Source: an uncultured Clostridia bacterium
GTDB taxonomy: Bacteria; Bacillota; Clostridia; Oscillospirales; Oscillospiraceae
Direction of reading: 5' to 3'
Assembly (NCBI GenBank): GCA_946412355.1
Contig: CAMKGX010000001.1
Coordinates: 109,424 to 173,423, forward strand
Length of the DNA stretch: 64,000 bases
Shown here: positions 43,321-52,122 of the stretch, piece by piece
Layout: every line of letters begins with the position of its first letter
How positions within the stretch are numbered: position 1 is the first letter of the stretch
Notes under the pieces: model-generated
The model's input: the letters and a program-made list of their open reading frames with translations, nothing else
What the model was told of the DNA's origin: nothing
Database searches by the model: none
Position numbers and translations under genes: made by a program

Positions 43321-43646
43321 CGCTGACACTGCGGGGCGACCAATTCGGCAACGCCAGTCAACTCCACAATTATCTCTGCAACCAGCTCCGTTTCCCCGCC
43401 TGGTACGGGCGGAATCTGGATGCCCTCTACGACTGCCTCACCTCCCGGGGCGAGGATGTGACCCTCTGCCTTGAAAACTGGCCGGAGAGCGGCTTCGCCG
43501 CAGGCTTTTGGCGTGTGTTTCAGGACGCGGCAGCGGAGAACCCCCACATCCAGGTGGTTAGCCTTCCCCTTGGGGGGAAGGTGTCGGCGCAGCCGACGGA
43601 TGAGGGGGCGTTAGACAACAGCATTCAGGATACTTATTCAGAATAG
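43317..43646 (+). CDS. Barstar-family ribonuclease inhibitor with repeat-encoded tail
   Basis: A 109-residue protein. Residues 1-81 match the whole of barstar: LHNYLCNQL, WYGRNLDALYDCLT (with the two barnase-contacting Asp) and a final strand HIQVVSL. It should bind and silence the barnase encoded just before it, protecting the cytoplasm before export. The last 28 residues (PLGGKVSAQPTDEG...) are not part of the domain and come from a palindromic repeat inserted at 43562-43608. Translationally coupled to the barnase gene. Confidence 0.9.
   Translation: MTLTLRGDQFGNASQLHNYLCNQLRFPAWYGRNLDALYDCLTSRGEDVTLCLENWPESGFAAGFWRVFQDAAAENPHIQVVSLPLGGKVSAQPTDEGALDNSIQDTYSE
43562..43608. repeat. Palindromic repeat inside the barstar 3' end
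   Basis: CCTTCCCC-TT-GGGGGGAAGG followed by GTCGGC-GCA-GCCGAC and GGATGAGGGGG: two adjacent hairpins. Similar double-hairpin elements are scattered in genomes of this bacterial group. It is read through in frame and ends the barstar domain. Confidence 0.75.
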
Positions 43647-43656
43647 GTAACGCACC

Positions 43657-44778
43657 ATGGAAAAAGAAGAGAAAAAAGTAGAGTATTTAGAGCTGATATA
43701 TGACCTGATTTTCGTCTATATCATCGGCCGCAACAACTCCCTGCTCCACCATGTGGAGGGGGGCTTTGTCAGCACCACCACCTTTTTGGCCTACATCCTG
43801 TGCAGTCTGGCCATCATCCAGATTTGGAATTTCTCCACGTTTTACATCAATATGCACGGCCGCAACGGCCTTCGGGACCATATCGCCCTGGTGCTGAATA
43901 TGTACCTCCTGTACTATATCGGCGAGGGCACCCGGCTCCACTGGGAGACCTTCCACACCCAGTACCACGTGGCGTGGGCGCTGATTCTGGTGAATATCGG
44001 CGCGCAGTATGCCATTGAGCTGCGGCATCACCGAGGGCTGGCCCACGAGGTTCGCTCCATCCGCAATATGATGATCGTCCTCTTCGGCGAGGCGCTGCTG
44101 GTACTGCTGGTGATCCCGGTGTATCACCGCACCGGCCTGGCCCTGTCCGCCGTGCCTATCGTGTTCGGCATGGTGCTGACCCGCCTCCTGGCGGACGAGA
44201 GCCGGGCGGAGCTCATCGACTTCGCCCATCTCTCCGAGCGGGCCATGCTGTACGTGGTGTTCACTTTCGGCGAGATGATTATCGCCATCGCCTCCTATTT
44301 CGAGGGGGATTTCACCTGGCGCAGTGTCTACTTCTCCGGCATGAGCTTTCTCATCGTGGTGGGCCTGTTCTGCTGCTACGAGCTGCTCTATGACAAAATC
44401 ATCGACCGGGAGCGGCGCACCACCGGTATTAACTATATGTTAATCCATATTTTCCTGATTTTCGGCCTGAATCTGATGACCACTGCCCTGGAATTCATGC
44501 GGGATGAGGCGGTGGCGCTGCTGCCCAAAACCCTGTTTCTGCTGGCGGCGTTCCTGCTGTATTTCCTGTGCCTCTTCGCCCTCCAGACCTTCGCCAAGCC
44601 CCACCTGGAGATAACCGCCCGCTTCCTGGCGCCCATCCTCGCCATGACGGCGGTGTTCGTGGCGCTGATGGTGGTGCTGCGTGGGCTGATGGTGCCCAAT
44701 ATTCTGCTGTCCGTGGTGTACGTGTTCGCCGTGTTTTTCATGCTGTGGCGCTTCAGCCGCCAGGAGGAACAAAAATGA
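43657..44778 (+). CDS. Low-temperature-requirement A (LtrA)-like membrane protein
   Basis: A 373-residue protein with about ten or eleven membrane segments and the LtrA-like N-terminal motif YLELIYDLIFVYIIGRN, then an Arg/His-rich loop (HGRNGLRDH) and YVVFTFGEMIIAIA, also typical of the family. The biochemical role of LtrA proteins is unknown. It starts ten bases after barstar and ends in an ATGA overlap with the monooxygenase-like gene. Confidence 0.85.
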   Translation: MEKEEKKVEYLELIYDLIFVYIIGRNNSLLHHVEGGFVSTTTFLAYILCSLAIIQIWNFSTFYINMHGRNGLRDHIALVLNMYLLYYIGEGTRLHWETFHTQYHVAWALILVNIGAQYAIELRHHRGLAHEVRSIRNMMIVLFGEALLVLLVIPVYHRTGLALSAVPIVFGMVLTRLLADESRAELIDFAHLSERAMLYVVFTFGEMIIAIASYFEGDFTWRSVYFSGMSFLIVVGLFCCYELLYDKIIDRERRTTGINYMLIHIFLIFGLNLMTTALEFMRDEAVALLPKTLFLLAAFLLYFLCLFALQTFAKPHLEITARFLAPILAMTAVFVALMVVLRGLMVPNILLSVVYVFAVFFMLWRFSRQEEQK

Positions 44779-45104
44779 TTGTCATTCACCTTTTTTATAC
44801 CGGTGACGGTGACAATGCCCGCCGCTTCGCGGAGGAAATGGAGTCCTCCAGCCTGGCAAACGCCATCCGCAGCCGGGAGGGCAATCTGGGCTATGACTAC
44901 TACTATCCCGCCGCCCGGCCCGACACGGTGCTGCTCATCGACCGCTGGCGGGACCAGGCGGCTCTGGACGCCCACCACGCCTCACCCATCATGGGGCAAA
45001 TCGCCGCTCTGCGGGAGAAATACGACCTCCACATGCAGGTGGAGCGGTTCATTTCCCGGGAAACGGACGGTGACGACCCGGACCAACGGTTTATCCGCCA
45101 ATAA
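44775..45104 (+). CDS. Antibiotic biosynthesis monooxygenase (ABM) domain protein
   Basis: A 109-residue ferredoxin-like ABM protein: IVIHLFYTGDGDNARRFAEEM, then EGNLGYDYYYPAARPDTVLLIDRWRDQAALDAHHASP, the typical layout of YgiN-type quinol monooxygenases. The track's longer start belongs to another frame of the LtrA gene; ATG 44775 with AGGAGG is right. Coupled to LtrA by ATGA overlap. Substrate unknown. Confidence 0.87.
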   Translation: MIVIHLFYTGDGDNARRFAEEMESSSLANAIRSREGNLGYDYYYPAARPDTVLLIDRWRDQAALDAHHASPIMGQIAALREKYDLHMQVERFISRETDGDDPDQRFIRQ

Positions 45105-45109
45105 TAACA

Positions 45110-45135
45110 CACCCGGCAGCCAACGCTGCCGGGTG
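45110..45135. terminator. Probable terminator between ABM gene and rlu gene
   Basis: CACCCGGCAGC-CAAC-GCTGCCGGGTG, 11-bp stem between convergent genes; only a poor T-tract on either side. Confidence 0.65.
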
Positions 45136-45143
45136 CTGCTGTT

Positions 45144-45782
45144 CTATTTCCTCTTCAAAGCCGCCAAAATGTCTTCAAACAGGCCCCACGGCGCGCCCTG
45201 GGGCAGGGCGGATACCGCCATCCGCTCCCCGCTTTGCGGGTGGGTGAAGGCCATGCGGCGGCACCACAGGGCGATGGAGCCGTCGTCCCTTGCCGCACCG
45301 TATTTTCCGTCGCCCCACACCGGCCAGCCCCGGGAGGCGAACTGCACGCGAATCTGATGGGTGCGCCCGGTTTCCAACCGGATGCTGACAAGGGAAAACC
45401 CATTACACCGCCCTAAAACTCTGTACGCCAGCGCCGCCTCCCGCACATCCTTGCCGGGGGTGGGGGAGACGTAGGTGACGCGCCGCACGCTGTCCCGGCC
45501 CAGCAGGTCGGTGAGCCGTCCCTCGGCGGGGGGCTCGCCCTCCACTACGGCCAGGTATTCCTTTTCCACGGCCCTGTTTTGTATCTGCTCTCCCAGCAGC
45601 GAGGCGGCCTTTGCGCTGCGCCCCAGTACCATCACGCCGCCCACCTGGCCGTCCAGCCGGTGCACGGTGCGAAAGCAGTCCGTGCCCATCTGCTGCCGCA
45701 GCAGCGCCGGCACCTGGTCGGACAGCACGCCCACCGGCTTCACCACGGCAATCACCCGGCTGTCGGCATATAAAACCTCCAT
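45144..45782 (-). CDS. RluA-family pseudouridine synthase
   Basis: A 212-residue RNA-modifying enzyme: the catalytic Asp is in TVHRLDGQVGGVMVLG, followed by KEYLAVVEG and RLETGRTHQIRVQFA, the conserved RluA blocks. No S4 domain is seen, so it is a short RluA-type enzyme. Its rRNA or tRNA target cannot be assigned. ATG 45782 (MEVLYADS) has AGGAGG eight bases upstream; the track's longer ORF enters the pyrH gene antisense. Confidence 0.9.
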   Translation of the reverse strand: MEVLYADSRVIAVVKPVGVLSDQVPALLRQQMGTDCFRTVHRLDGQVGGVMVLGRSAKAASLLGEQIQNRAVEKEYLAVVEGEPPAEGRLTDLLGRDSVRRVTYVSPTPGKDVREAALAYRVLGRCNGFSLVSIRLETGRTHQIRVQFASRGWPVWGDGKYGAARDDGSIALWCRRMAFTHPQSGERMAVSALPQGAPWGLFEDILAALKRK

Positions 45783-45866
45783 CCGCGCCGCCTCCTTTCT
45801 CACCGGCAGTATACCACAGATGGTGTCCCACGGCAAAATAAATTCTGGGATTTTGTGATTTTGGGC

Positions 45867-45895
45867 TATACAAAGGGGGAGAATTATTGTAGAAT
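45867..45895 (+). promoter_or_regulatory. Promoter of the pyrH-polC operon
   Basis: TATACA, 17-bp spacer, TAGAAT, 29 bases before pyrH. Confidence 0.55.
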
Positions 45896-45924
45896 AGGGT
45901 AGACAACAAGGGGGTAATTTTGCC

Positions 45925-46644
45925 ATGGACAAACCGAAATACAAGCGTGTACTTTTGAAGATCAGCGGCGAGGCGCTGGCCGGTGACAAGCACTTTGGCC
46001 TGGATTTCCAGGTGATGGGCCGTGTGGCCGACGTCATTAAAGAATGTGTCAACATGGGCGTGCAGGTGGGCATCGTCATCGGCGGCGGCAACTTCTGGCG
46101 CGGCGTCAAGAACGGCGAGGGCTACATGGAGCGCACCCGTGCCGACCATATGGGCATGCTGGCCACCGCCATGAACTGCATGGCCATGGCCGACGTGCTG
46201 GAACAGAAGGGCGTGGACGTCCGGGTTCAGACCGCTCTGGAGATCCGCGCCGTGGCGGAGCCCTACGTCCGGGCCCGCGCCATTCGCCATCTGGAAAAGG
46301 GCCGCGTGGTCATCTTTGGCTGCGGCATCGGCAGCCCCTTCTTCTCCACAGATACGGCGGCTGTCCTCCGTGCGGCGGAGATCGGCGCCGACGTGATTCT
46401 GCTGGCCAAGAATATCGACGGCGTTTACGACAGCGACCCCGCCAAGAACGCCGCCGCCGTCAAGTTTGACAGCATCACCTATGAGGACGTACTGGCCCGT
46501 CACCTCCAGGTGATGGACACCACCGCCACCAGCCTTTCCATGGACAATCATATTCCCGTTCTGGTCTTTGCGCTGAAGGACCCGGAGAATATCCTCCGGG
46601 CGCTGCAGGGCGAGAAGATCGGCACCATCGTAGGCGAACATTGA
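45925..46644 (+). CDS. pyrH: UMP kinase
   Basis: A 239-residue bacterial UMP kinase: [14 protein letters not shown] at the start, [12 protein letters not shown] and the C-terminal block EKIGTIVG. It phosphorylates UMP to UDP and is usually a GTP-activated, UTP-inhibited hexamer. First gene of an eight-gene operon that runs to polC. Confidence 0.97.
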   Translation: MDKPKYKRVLLKISGEALAGDKHFGLDFQVMGRVADVIKECVNMGVQVGIVIGGGNFWRGVKNGEGYMERTRADHMGMLATAMNCMAMADVLEQKGVDVRVQTALEIRAVAEPYVRARAIRHLEKGRVVIFGCGIGSPFFSTDTAAVLRAAEIGADVILLAKNIDGVYDSDPAKNAAAVKFDSITYEDVLARHLQVMDTTATSLSMDNHIPVLVFALKDPENILRALQGEKIGTIVGEH

Positions 46645-46680
46645 GAGAAACACACCACCGAATAAAAGGAGATGTCAGTT

Positions 46681-47238
46681 ATGTTGAAGGACGAGTACAA
46701 AGTATTTGAAGAGAAGATGAAGAAGAGCATCGAGTCCGTAGCCAGCGACTTCGCTGCCGTGCGCGCCGGCCGGGCCAACGCCTCCGTGCTCAACCGCATC
46801 AGCGTGGACTACTACGGCACCCCCACCCCCATCAACCAGTTGGCCTCCATCGCCTCCCCCGACCCCCGCACCCTGGTGATTACCCCCTGGGACGGCGGCG
46901 CCCTCAAGGGCATTGAGAAGGCCATCCAGGAGTCCGATCTGGGCATTAACCCCCAGAATGACGGCAAGAGCATCCGCCTGGGCTTCCCCCAGCTGACGGA
47001 GGAGCGCCGCAAGGAGCTGGTCAAGCAGATTCACAAGTATGCCGAAAACGGCAAGGTGGCCGTGCGCAACATCCGCCGCGACGCCATCGACACCTTCAAG
47101 AAGCAGCAGAAGAACTCCGAGATCACCGAGGACGAGATGAAGATGGTGGAAAAGGACATGCAGAAGCTGACCGACGACAGCTGCAAGGAGCTGGATAAGC
47201 TGCTGGAGAACAAGGAAAAGGAGCTGCTGAGCGTCTGA
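46681..47238 (+). CDS. frr: Ribosome recycling factor
   Basis: A 185-residue RRF, the standard length: AVRAGRANASVLNRISVDYYGTPTPINQLA and the C-terminal helical KMVEKDMQKLTDDSCKELD. With EF-G it splits post-termination ribosomes. ATG 46681 is nine bases after AAGGAG; the track's ATG at 46672 touches the SD. It overlaps uppS by TGATG. Confidence 0.97.
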   Translation: MLKDEYKVFEEKMKKSIESVASDFAAVRAGRANASVLNRISVDYYGTPTPINQLASIASPDPRTLVITPWDGGALKGIEKAIQESDLGINPQNDGKSIRLGFPQLTEERRKELVKQIHKYAENGKVAVRNIRRDAIDTFKKQQKNSEITEDEMKMVEKDMQKLTDDSCKELDKLLENKEKELLSV

Positions 47239-47969
47239 TGGCGCAGCGCGAGCAACTGTATCAAACGGCGGGGCAGGTGGACATGAGCCGCCTTCCCCGC
47301 CATATCGCTATCATTATGGACGGCAACGGTCGTTGGGCGAAGAAGCGCGGCCTTCCTCGCACTGCCGGCCATAAGGTAGGCGCGGAGACCTTCCGCAAGG
47401 TGGCCAAATACTGCAAGCGCCTGGGCGTGCCGTATCTGACGGTCTATGCCTTCTCCACGGAGAACTGGCGCCGCCCCAAGGAGGAAGTGGACACCATCAT
47501 GGGCCTTCTGGAGCGCTATCTCCACGAGGCCATCGACTCCATGGCCCGGGAGAATATCAAGCTGTGCTTCCTGGGTGACCTCTCCGCCATCCCTGCCCCG
47601 CTGCGGGCGCTGATTGACAAGGCGGAGGCCATCTCCCGGGAGCTGGACAGCCCCTACCAGGCCAATATCTGCCTCAATTACGGCGGACGGGATGAGATTC
47701 TCCACGCCGCCCGGGCCATTGCCGAGGCGGGGGAGAGCTTTACCGAGGAGAATTTGCAGCGCCACCTGTACAGCGCCGCCATCCCCGATCCGGATTTGCT
47801 GATCCGGCCCGGCGGCGAGCAGCGCATCAGCAACTTCCTGCTGTGGCAGGCGGCGTACAGCGAGTTCTACTTCTGCGACACGCTGTGGCCCGACTTCGAC
47901 GAGGCCGCATTGGATAAGGCCATCATCGCCTATCAATCCCGCGACCGCCGGTTCGGCGGCGTGAAGTAA
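47238..47969 (+). CDS. uppS: Undecaprenyl diphosphate synthase
   Basis: A 243-residue cis-prenyltransferase: HIAIIMDGNGRWAKKRGLPRTAGHK (diphosphate site with the catalytic Asp), YAFSTENWRRP and RPGGEQRISNFLLWQ. It makes the C55 lipid carrier for wall synthesis from isoprenoids supplied by dxr and ispG in the same operon. Confidence 0.97.
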   Translation: MAQREQLYQTAGQVDMSRLPRHIAIIMDGNGRWAKKRGLPRTAGHKVGAETFRKVAKYCKRLGVPYLTVYAFSTENWRRPKEEVDTIMGLLERYLHEAIDSMARENIKLCFLGDLSAIPAPLRALIDKAEAISRELDSPYQANICLNYGGRDEILHAARAIAEAGESFTEENLQRHLYSAAIPDPDLLIRPGGEQRISNFLLWQAAYSEFYFCDTLWPDFDEAALDKAIIAYQSRDRRFGGVK

Positions 47970-47982
47970 GGGGAGAGTAACG

Positions 47983-48816
47983 ATGTTACAGAGAATACTT
48001 GTGGCCGTGGTGGGCATCCCCGCCCTGCTGTTCATTCTGTGCTGGCTGCCCCACTGGGCCACCGCCGCGCTGCTGGCGGCACTGTGTGTGGTGGCGGCCC
48101 ATGAGCTGCTGTCCGCCGCCTGCGCCAAGCCCATCGCCTCCCGCTGGTTCGGCATCGCCGCCATTTTGGGCGTGCTGGTCACCTTTTCGCCCTATTGGGC
48201 CACCCATAGCGACACCGCCATGGTGCTGATGCCCTGGCTGTTCGCCGCCTTTTTGGTGCTCCTGTTTGTGGCGCTGGTGGTGGAGCACGGCAAGAAGGAC
48301 GCCCTGCGGTTTTTTGACGTGTGCGTCATTTTGGTGGCCGGCGTGGCGATTCCCCTGGCTCTGGGCTGTCTGCTGCGACTGCGGCTGCTGGACTACGGCG
48401 CCGGCATGGTGCTGATCCCCCTGGTGGCCGCCTTTTCCTCCGACACCATGGCCCTCTTCACCGGCATGGCCCTGGGCAAGCACAAGCTGGCCCCCCACGT
48501 CAGCCCCAACAAGACCCGGGAGGGCGCTCTCGGCGGCATCGCCGGCGGCATGGTGGGCATGGTGCTGTTCCGTATCATCTTCTTCCTGGTGACGGAGGTG
48601 CAGCTCCATATTCTGTGGTGCATCCTGCTGGGCCTGGTGGGCGCTGTTATGGGCCAGCTGGGCGACCTGGTGTTCTCCTGCATCAAGCGGGAGTATGGCA
48701 TCAAGGACTACGGCCGCCTGCTGCCGGGCCACGGCGGCGTGCTGGACCGGTTTGACAGCGTGATTTTCGCCGCGCCCGCCATCTGGATGTTGCTGCGGTA
48801 TATCCCTCTCTATTAA
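47983..48816 (+). CDS. cdsA: Phosphatidate cytidylyltransferase
   Basis: A 277-residue membrane protein with about seven or eight segments and the CDP-diglyceride synthase signature near the C-terminus (SCIKREYGIKDYGRLLPGHG), preceded by SDTMALFTGMALGKHKLAPHVSPNKT. It forms CDP-diacylglycerol, the entry point to anionic phospholipids. GGGGAGAG precedes the ATG. Confidence 0.95.
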   Translation: MLQRILVAVVGIPALLFILCWLPHWATAALLAALCVVAAHELLSAACAKPIASRWFGIAAILGVLVTFSPYWATHSDTAMVLMPWLFAAFLVLLFVALVVEHGKKDALRFFDVCVILVAGVAIPLALGCLLRLRLLDYGAGMVLIPLVAAFSSDTMALFTGMALGKHKLAPHVSPNKTREGALGGIAGGMVGMVLFRIIFFLVTEVQLHILWCILLGLVGAVMGQLGDLVFSCIKREYGIKDYGRLLPGHGGVLDRFDSVIFAAPAIWMLLRYIPLY

Positions 48817-48826
48817 GGAGCAAATC

Positions 48827-49969
48827 ATGACGAAAACCATCTCCCTGCTGGGCTCCACCGGCTCCATCGGCCGGCAGACGCTGCAGGTGGTGCAGGAATT
48901 GGGCCTGCAGGTGGCCGCGCTGACGGCCAATGAAAACGTGGATTTGATGGAGCAGCAGGTGCGGCAGTTTCAGCCGCGCCTTGCTGTGCTTTATCGGCAG
49001 GACGCCGCCGATGTGCTGCGCCGGCGCCTGTCCGACGTAGACGTGGAGATTGCCTGGGGTATGGAGGGCCTGGTGAAGGCCGCCTCCCTGGACGAGGCCG
49101 ACACGGTGGTGACGGCGGTGGTGGGCAGCGTGGGCTTGCAGCCCACCCTGGCGGCCATCGCCAAGGGCAAGCGCATCGCCCTGGCCAACAAGGAGACGTT
49201 GGTATGCGCCGGCGAGCTGGTGATGGACGAGGCGGACCGCTGCGGCGCGGAGATTATCCCCGTGGACAGCGAGCATTCCGCCATCTTCCAGAGCCTCCGG
49301 GGCTGCCGGAGCAAAAAGGAGATCCGCCGTCTGATCCTCACCTGCAGCGGCGGCCCCTTCTTCGGCAAAACCTATGAGGAGCTGGAATCCATGGGCCCCG
49401 GGGACGCTCTAAAGCACCCCAACTGGTCCATGGGCGCCAAAATCACCATCGACAGCGCCACACTGATGAATAAAGGCCTGGAGATTATCGAGGCCATGCG
49501 GCTCTACCGCCTGCCCCTTTCCCAGGTGGACGCAGTGATTCACCGCCAGAGCATCGTCCACTCCCTGGTGGAATACGTGGACGGGGCCATGATTGCCCAG
49601 CTGGGCACGCCGGACATGAAACTGCCCATCCGCTACGCCTTCACCTATCCCCACCGCGCCCCCACGCCGGAGCCTCCGCTGGATTTGCTGCAATGCGGCA
49701 GCCTGACCTTCCACAAGCCGGACGAGGACGCCTTCCGCTGCCTGAAAATCGCCCGGCAGTGCGCCGCCCAGGGCGGCACCGCCACCACAATTATGAACAG
49801 CGCCAACGAGGAGGCGGTGATGCAGTTCCTTCGGGGTGAGATCGGCTTCAACGACATCCACCGCCGGGTGGAAGCTGCCCTTGATGCCGTGGCGGTGAAA
49901 TATCAGCCAAGCCTGGCGGATATACTGGAAGCAGACCGTCTTGCCCGGCAAGCGGTACTCCATTCTTAA
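48827..49969 (+). CDS. dxr: 1-deoxy-D-xylulose 5-phosphate reductoisomerase
   Basis: A 380-residue enzyme: NADPH-binding SLLGSTGSIGRQTLQVV, LANKETLVCAGELV, and the metal/substrate block IPVDSEHSAIFQ. It performs the committed step of the MEP isoprenoid pathway. Ten bases after cdsA. Confidence 0.97.
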   Translation: MTKTISLLGSTGSIGRQTLQVVQELGLQVAALTANENVDLMEQQVRQFQPRLAVLYRQDAADVLRRRLSDVDVEIAWGMEGLVKAASLDEADTVVTAVVGSVGLQPTLAAIAKGKRIALANKETLVCAGELVMDEADRCGAEIIPVDSEHSAIFQSLRGCRSKKEIRRLILTCSGGPFFGKTYEELESMGPGDALKHPNWSMGAKITIDSATLMNKGLEIIEAMRLYRLPLSQVDAVIHRQSIVHSLVEYVDGAMIAQLGTPDMKLPIRYAFTYPHRAPTPEPPLDLLQCGSLTFHKPDEDAFRCLKIARQCAAQGGTATTIMNSANEEAVMQFLRGEIGFNDIHRRVEAALDAVAVKYQPSLADILEADRLARQAVLHS

Positions 49970-49984
49970 ATAAGGACGGAAACT

Positions 49985-51055
49985 ATGACGATTGTATATA
50001 TTCTGGCCGCCATTTTGATTTTCGGCTTTCTGGTGGCCATCCATGAGTTGGGCCACTTTACGGCGGCCAAGGCCTGCGGTGTGCGGGTCAATGAGTATTC
50101 CATCGGCATGGGGCCCGCCATCTGGCAGAAGCAAAAAGGGGAGACGCTGTACTCCCTGCGGCTCATCCCCGCCGGCGGCTACTGCGCCATGGAGGGGGAG
50201 GAGGAGAGCTCTGACGATCCCCGGGCGTTGAACCATAAGGGCTTCTGGGCCAAGCTGCTGGTGTTCGTGGCGGGCTCCGCCACCAACTTCATTGCCGGAT
50301 TTTTGATGATCCTGCTGCTCTACGCCGGGGCCCAGGGGTTCTATACCTCCCGCATCGTGGCGTTTGCCCCCGGCTGCCCCCTTGAGCAGGCGGGGGGCCT
50401 CCAGGTGGGCGATCGCATTCTGGCCATCGACGGCGAGCGGGTCTACGTGTACAGCGACGTCAGCCTGCTGCTGGGTATGAACACCGACGGCACCTTCGAC
50501 CTTGTGCTGGACCGTGACGGCCAGCGCGTCACCCTCCGGGACTACCCCATGGAGCGCCGGGAGTATCTGGATCAGAACGGCAACCCCTATACCGGCTTCG
50601 GCCTCCATTTCGGCGCCGAGCCCGCCAATTTCGGCGCCCGGGTGGCCTATAGCTGGTATAACGCCATCGACTTTGCCCGCATGGTGCGCCTGTCGCTGAA
50701 AATGATGGTCACCGGCCAGGCCAGCGTCCGGGATATGAGCGGCCCCGTGGGCATCGTCAACACCATGACCGAGGTGGGCAAGCAGTCCGCCTCCACCGCC
50801 GAGGCCATTGAAAACATCGTCTATATCGGCGCGCTGCTGGCAGTCAACCTGGCGGTGATGAACATGCTGCCCATCCCCGGGCTGGACGGCGGCAAGGTGC
50901 TGTTTTTGGTGATAAATGCCGTTTCCATGGCCCTTTTCCGCCGCCAGGTGCCGGAAAAGTTCGAGAATTATATCCACCTGGGCGGCCTGGCGCTGATGCT
51001 CTTGCTGATGGCGCTGGTGACGTTCAGCGACGTGTGGAAGCTGTTTCAGAGGTAA
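49985..51055 (+). CDS. rseP: Site-2-type intramembrane zinc protease RseP
   Basis: A 356-residue membrane metalloprotease: HELGHFTAAK in the first helix (about 20-30), one central PDZ domain (about 120-200, GCPLEQAGGLQVGDRILAIDGE) and NMLPIPGLDGGK in the third helix, which supplies the second metal-binding Asp. It cleaves membrane-bound regulators such as anti-sigma factors or signal-peptide remnants. Confidence 0.95.
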   Translation: MTIVYILAAILIFGFLVAIHELGHFTAAKACGVRVNEYSIGMGPAIWQKQKGETLYSLRLIPAGGYCAMEGEEESSDDPRALNHKGFWAKLLVFVAGSATNFIAGFLMILLLYAGAQGFYTSRIVAFAPGCPLEQAGGLQVGDRILAIDGERVYVYSDVSLLLGMNTDGTFDLVLDRDGQRVTLRDYPMERREYLDQNGNPYTGFGLHFGAEPANFGARVAYSWYNAIDFARMVRLSLKMMVTGQASVRDMSGPVGIVNTMTEVGKQSASTAEAIENIVYIGALLAVNLAVMNMLPIPGLDGGKVLFLVINAVSMALFRRQVPEKFENYIHLGGLALMLLLMALVTFSDVWKLFQR

Positions 51056-51061
51056 AATGAT

Positions 51062-52099
51062 ATGAGCAAGCAAATTATGGTGGGCGGTGTGCCCGTGGGC
51101 GGCGGCGCCCCGGTGGCCATCCAGTCCATGTGCAATACAAAGACGGAGGACGTGGCCGCCACTGTGGCCCAGATCCACGCCCTGGAGGACGCGGGCTGCG
51201 AGATCATCCGTGTGGCGGTGCCCACCATGGAGGCCGCCCGGTCCATCGGCGCCATCCGCCGGGAGATTCATATTCCCCTGGTGGCCGACATCCATTTCGA
51301 CTATCGCCTGGCCCTGGAATGTGCCCGGCAGGGGGTGGATAAGATCCGCATCAATCCCGGCAATATCGGCGGGCAGGACCGTGTGCGGGCCGTGGCGGAC
51401 GAGTGCCGCAGCCGCCACATCCCCATTCGCATCGGCGTCAACGGCGGCTCTTTGGAAAAGGAGCTGCTGCACAAGTACGGCGGCGTCACCGCCCAGGCGC
51501 TGGTGGACAGCGCCCTGCACCATGTACAGCTATTGAACGATGCCGACTTTGACGATATCTGCATCTCCGTCAAGTGCAGTAATGTGGCGGTGAACATGGA
51601 GGCCTATACCATGCTTGCCGCCCAGACGGACTATCCCCTCCACCTGGGCGTCACTGAGGCCGGCACCCCCACCATGGGCATCATCAAGTCCGCCATCGGC
51701 ATCGGCGGCCTGCTGTGCCGCGGCATTGGCGATACCATCCGCGTCAGCCTCACCGCCGACCCGGTGGAGGAGGTCTATGCCGCCAAGCGCATCCTGTCTG
51801 CCGCCGGGGTGCGCCAGATGGGGCCCAACCTTATCGCCTGCCCCACCTGCGGCCGCACCAAGTATGACATGATTCCCATCGCCAACGAGGTAGAGCGGCG
51901 GCTGCAAAACTGCCGCAAGAATATCACCGTAGCTGTTATGGGCTGCGTGGTCAACGGCCCCGGCGAGGCCCGGGGCGCCGATGTGGGTATCGCCGGCGGC
52001 GACGGCGAGGGCCTGGTATTCCGTAAAGGCGAAATCCTTTACAAAGTACCCCAGGAAAAGCTGGTAGACGCCCTCATGGAGGAGATTGACAAGCTGTAA
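51062..52099 (+). CDS. ispG: 4-hydroxy-3-methylbut-2-en-1-yl diphosphate synthase
   Basis: A 345-residue IspG: GGAPVAIQSMCNTKTEDV, RINPGNIGGQ, and the [4Fe-4S] cysteines in CPTCGRTKYD (about 260) and GCVVNGPGEA (about 297). It converts MEcPP to HMBPP in the MEP pathway using reduced ferredoxin or flavodoxin. Six bases after rseP. Confidence 0.97.
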   Translation: MSKQIMVGGVPVGGGAPVAIQSMCNTKTEDVAATVAQIHALEDAGCEIIRVAVPTMEAARSIGAIRREIHIPLVADIHFDYRLALECARQGVDKIRINPGNIGGQDRVRAVADECRSRHIPIRIGVNGGSLEKELLHKYGGVTAQALVDSALHHVQLLNDADFDDICISVKCSNVAVNMEAYTMLAAQTDYPLHLGVTEAGTPTMGIIKSAIGIGGLLCRGIGDTIRVSLTADPVEEVYAAKRILSAAGVRQMGPNLIACPTCGRTKYDMIPIANEVERRLQNCRKNITVAVMGCVVNGPGEARGADVGIAGGDGEGLVFRKGEILYKVPQEKLVDALMEEIDKL

Positions 52100-52122
52100 A
52101 CCGCAGAAAGACGGAAAGAGAT

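Noticed and set aside
49409-51523. 704-residue minus-strand ORF spanning dxr, rseP and ispG
   Set aside because: It crosses three conserved genes on the other strand and has shadow-frame composition.
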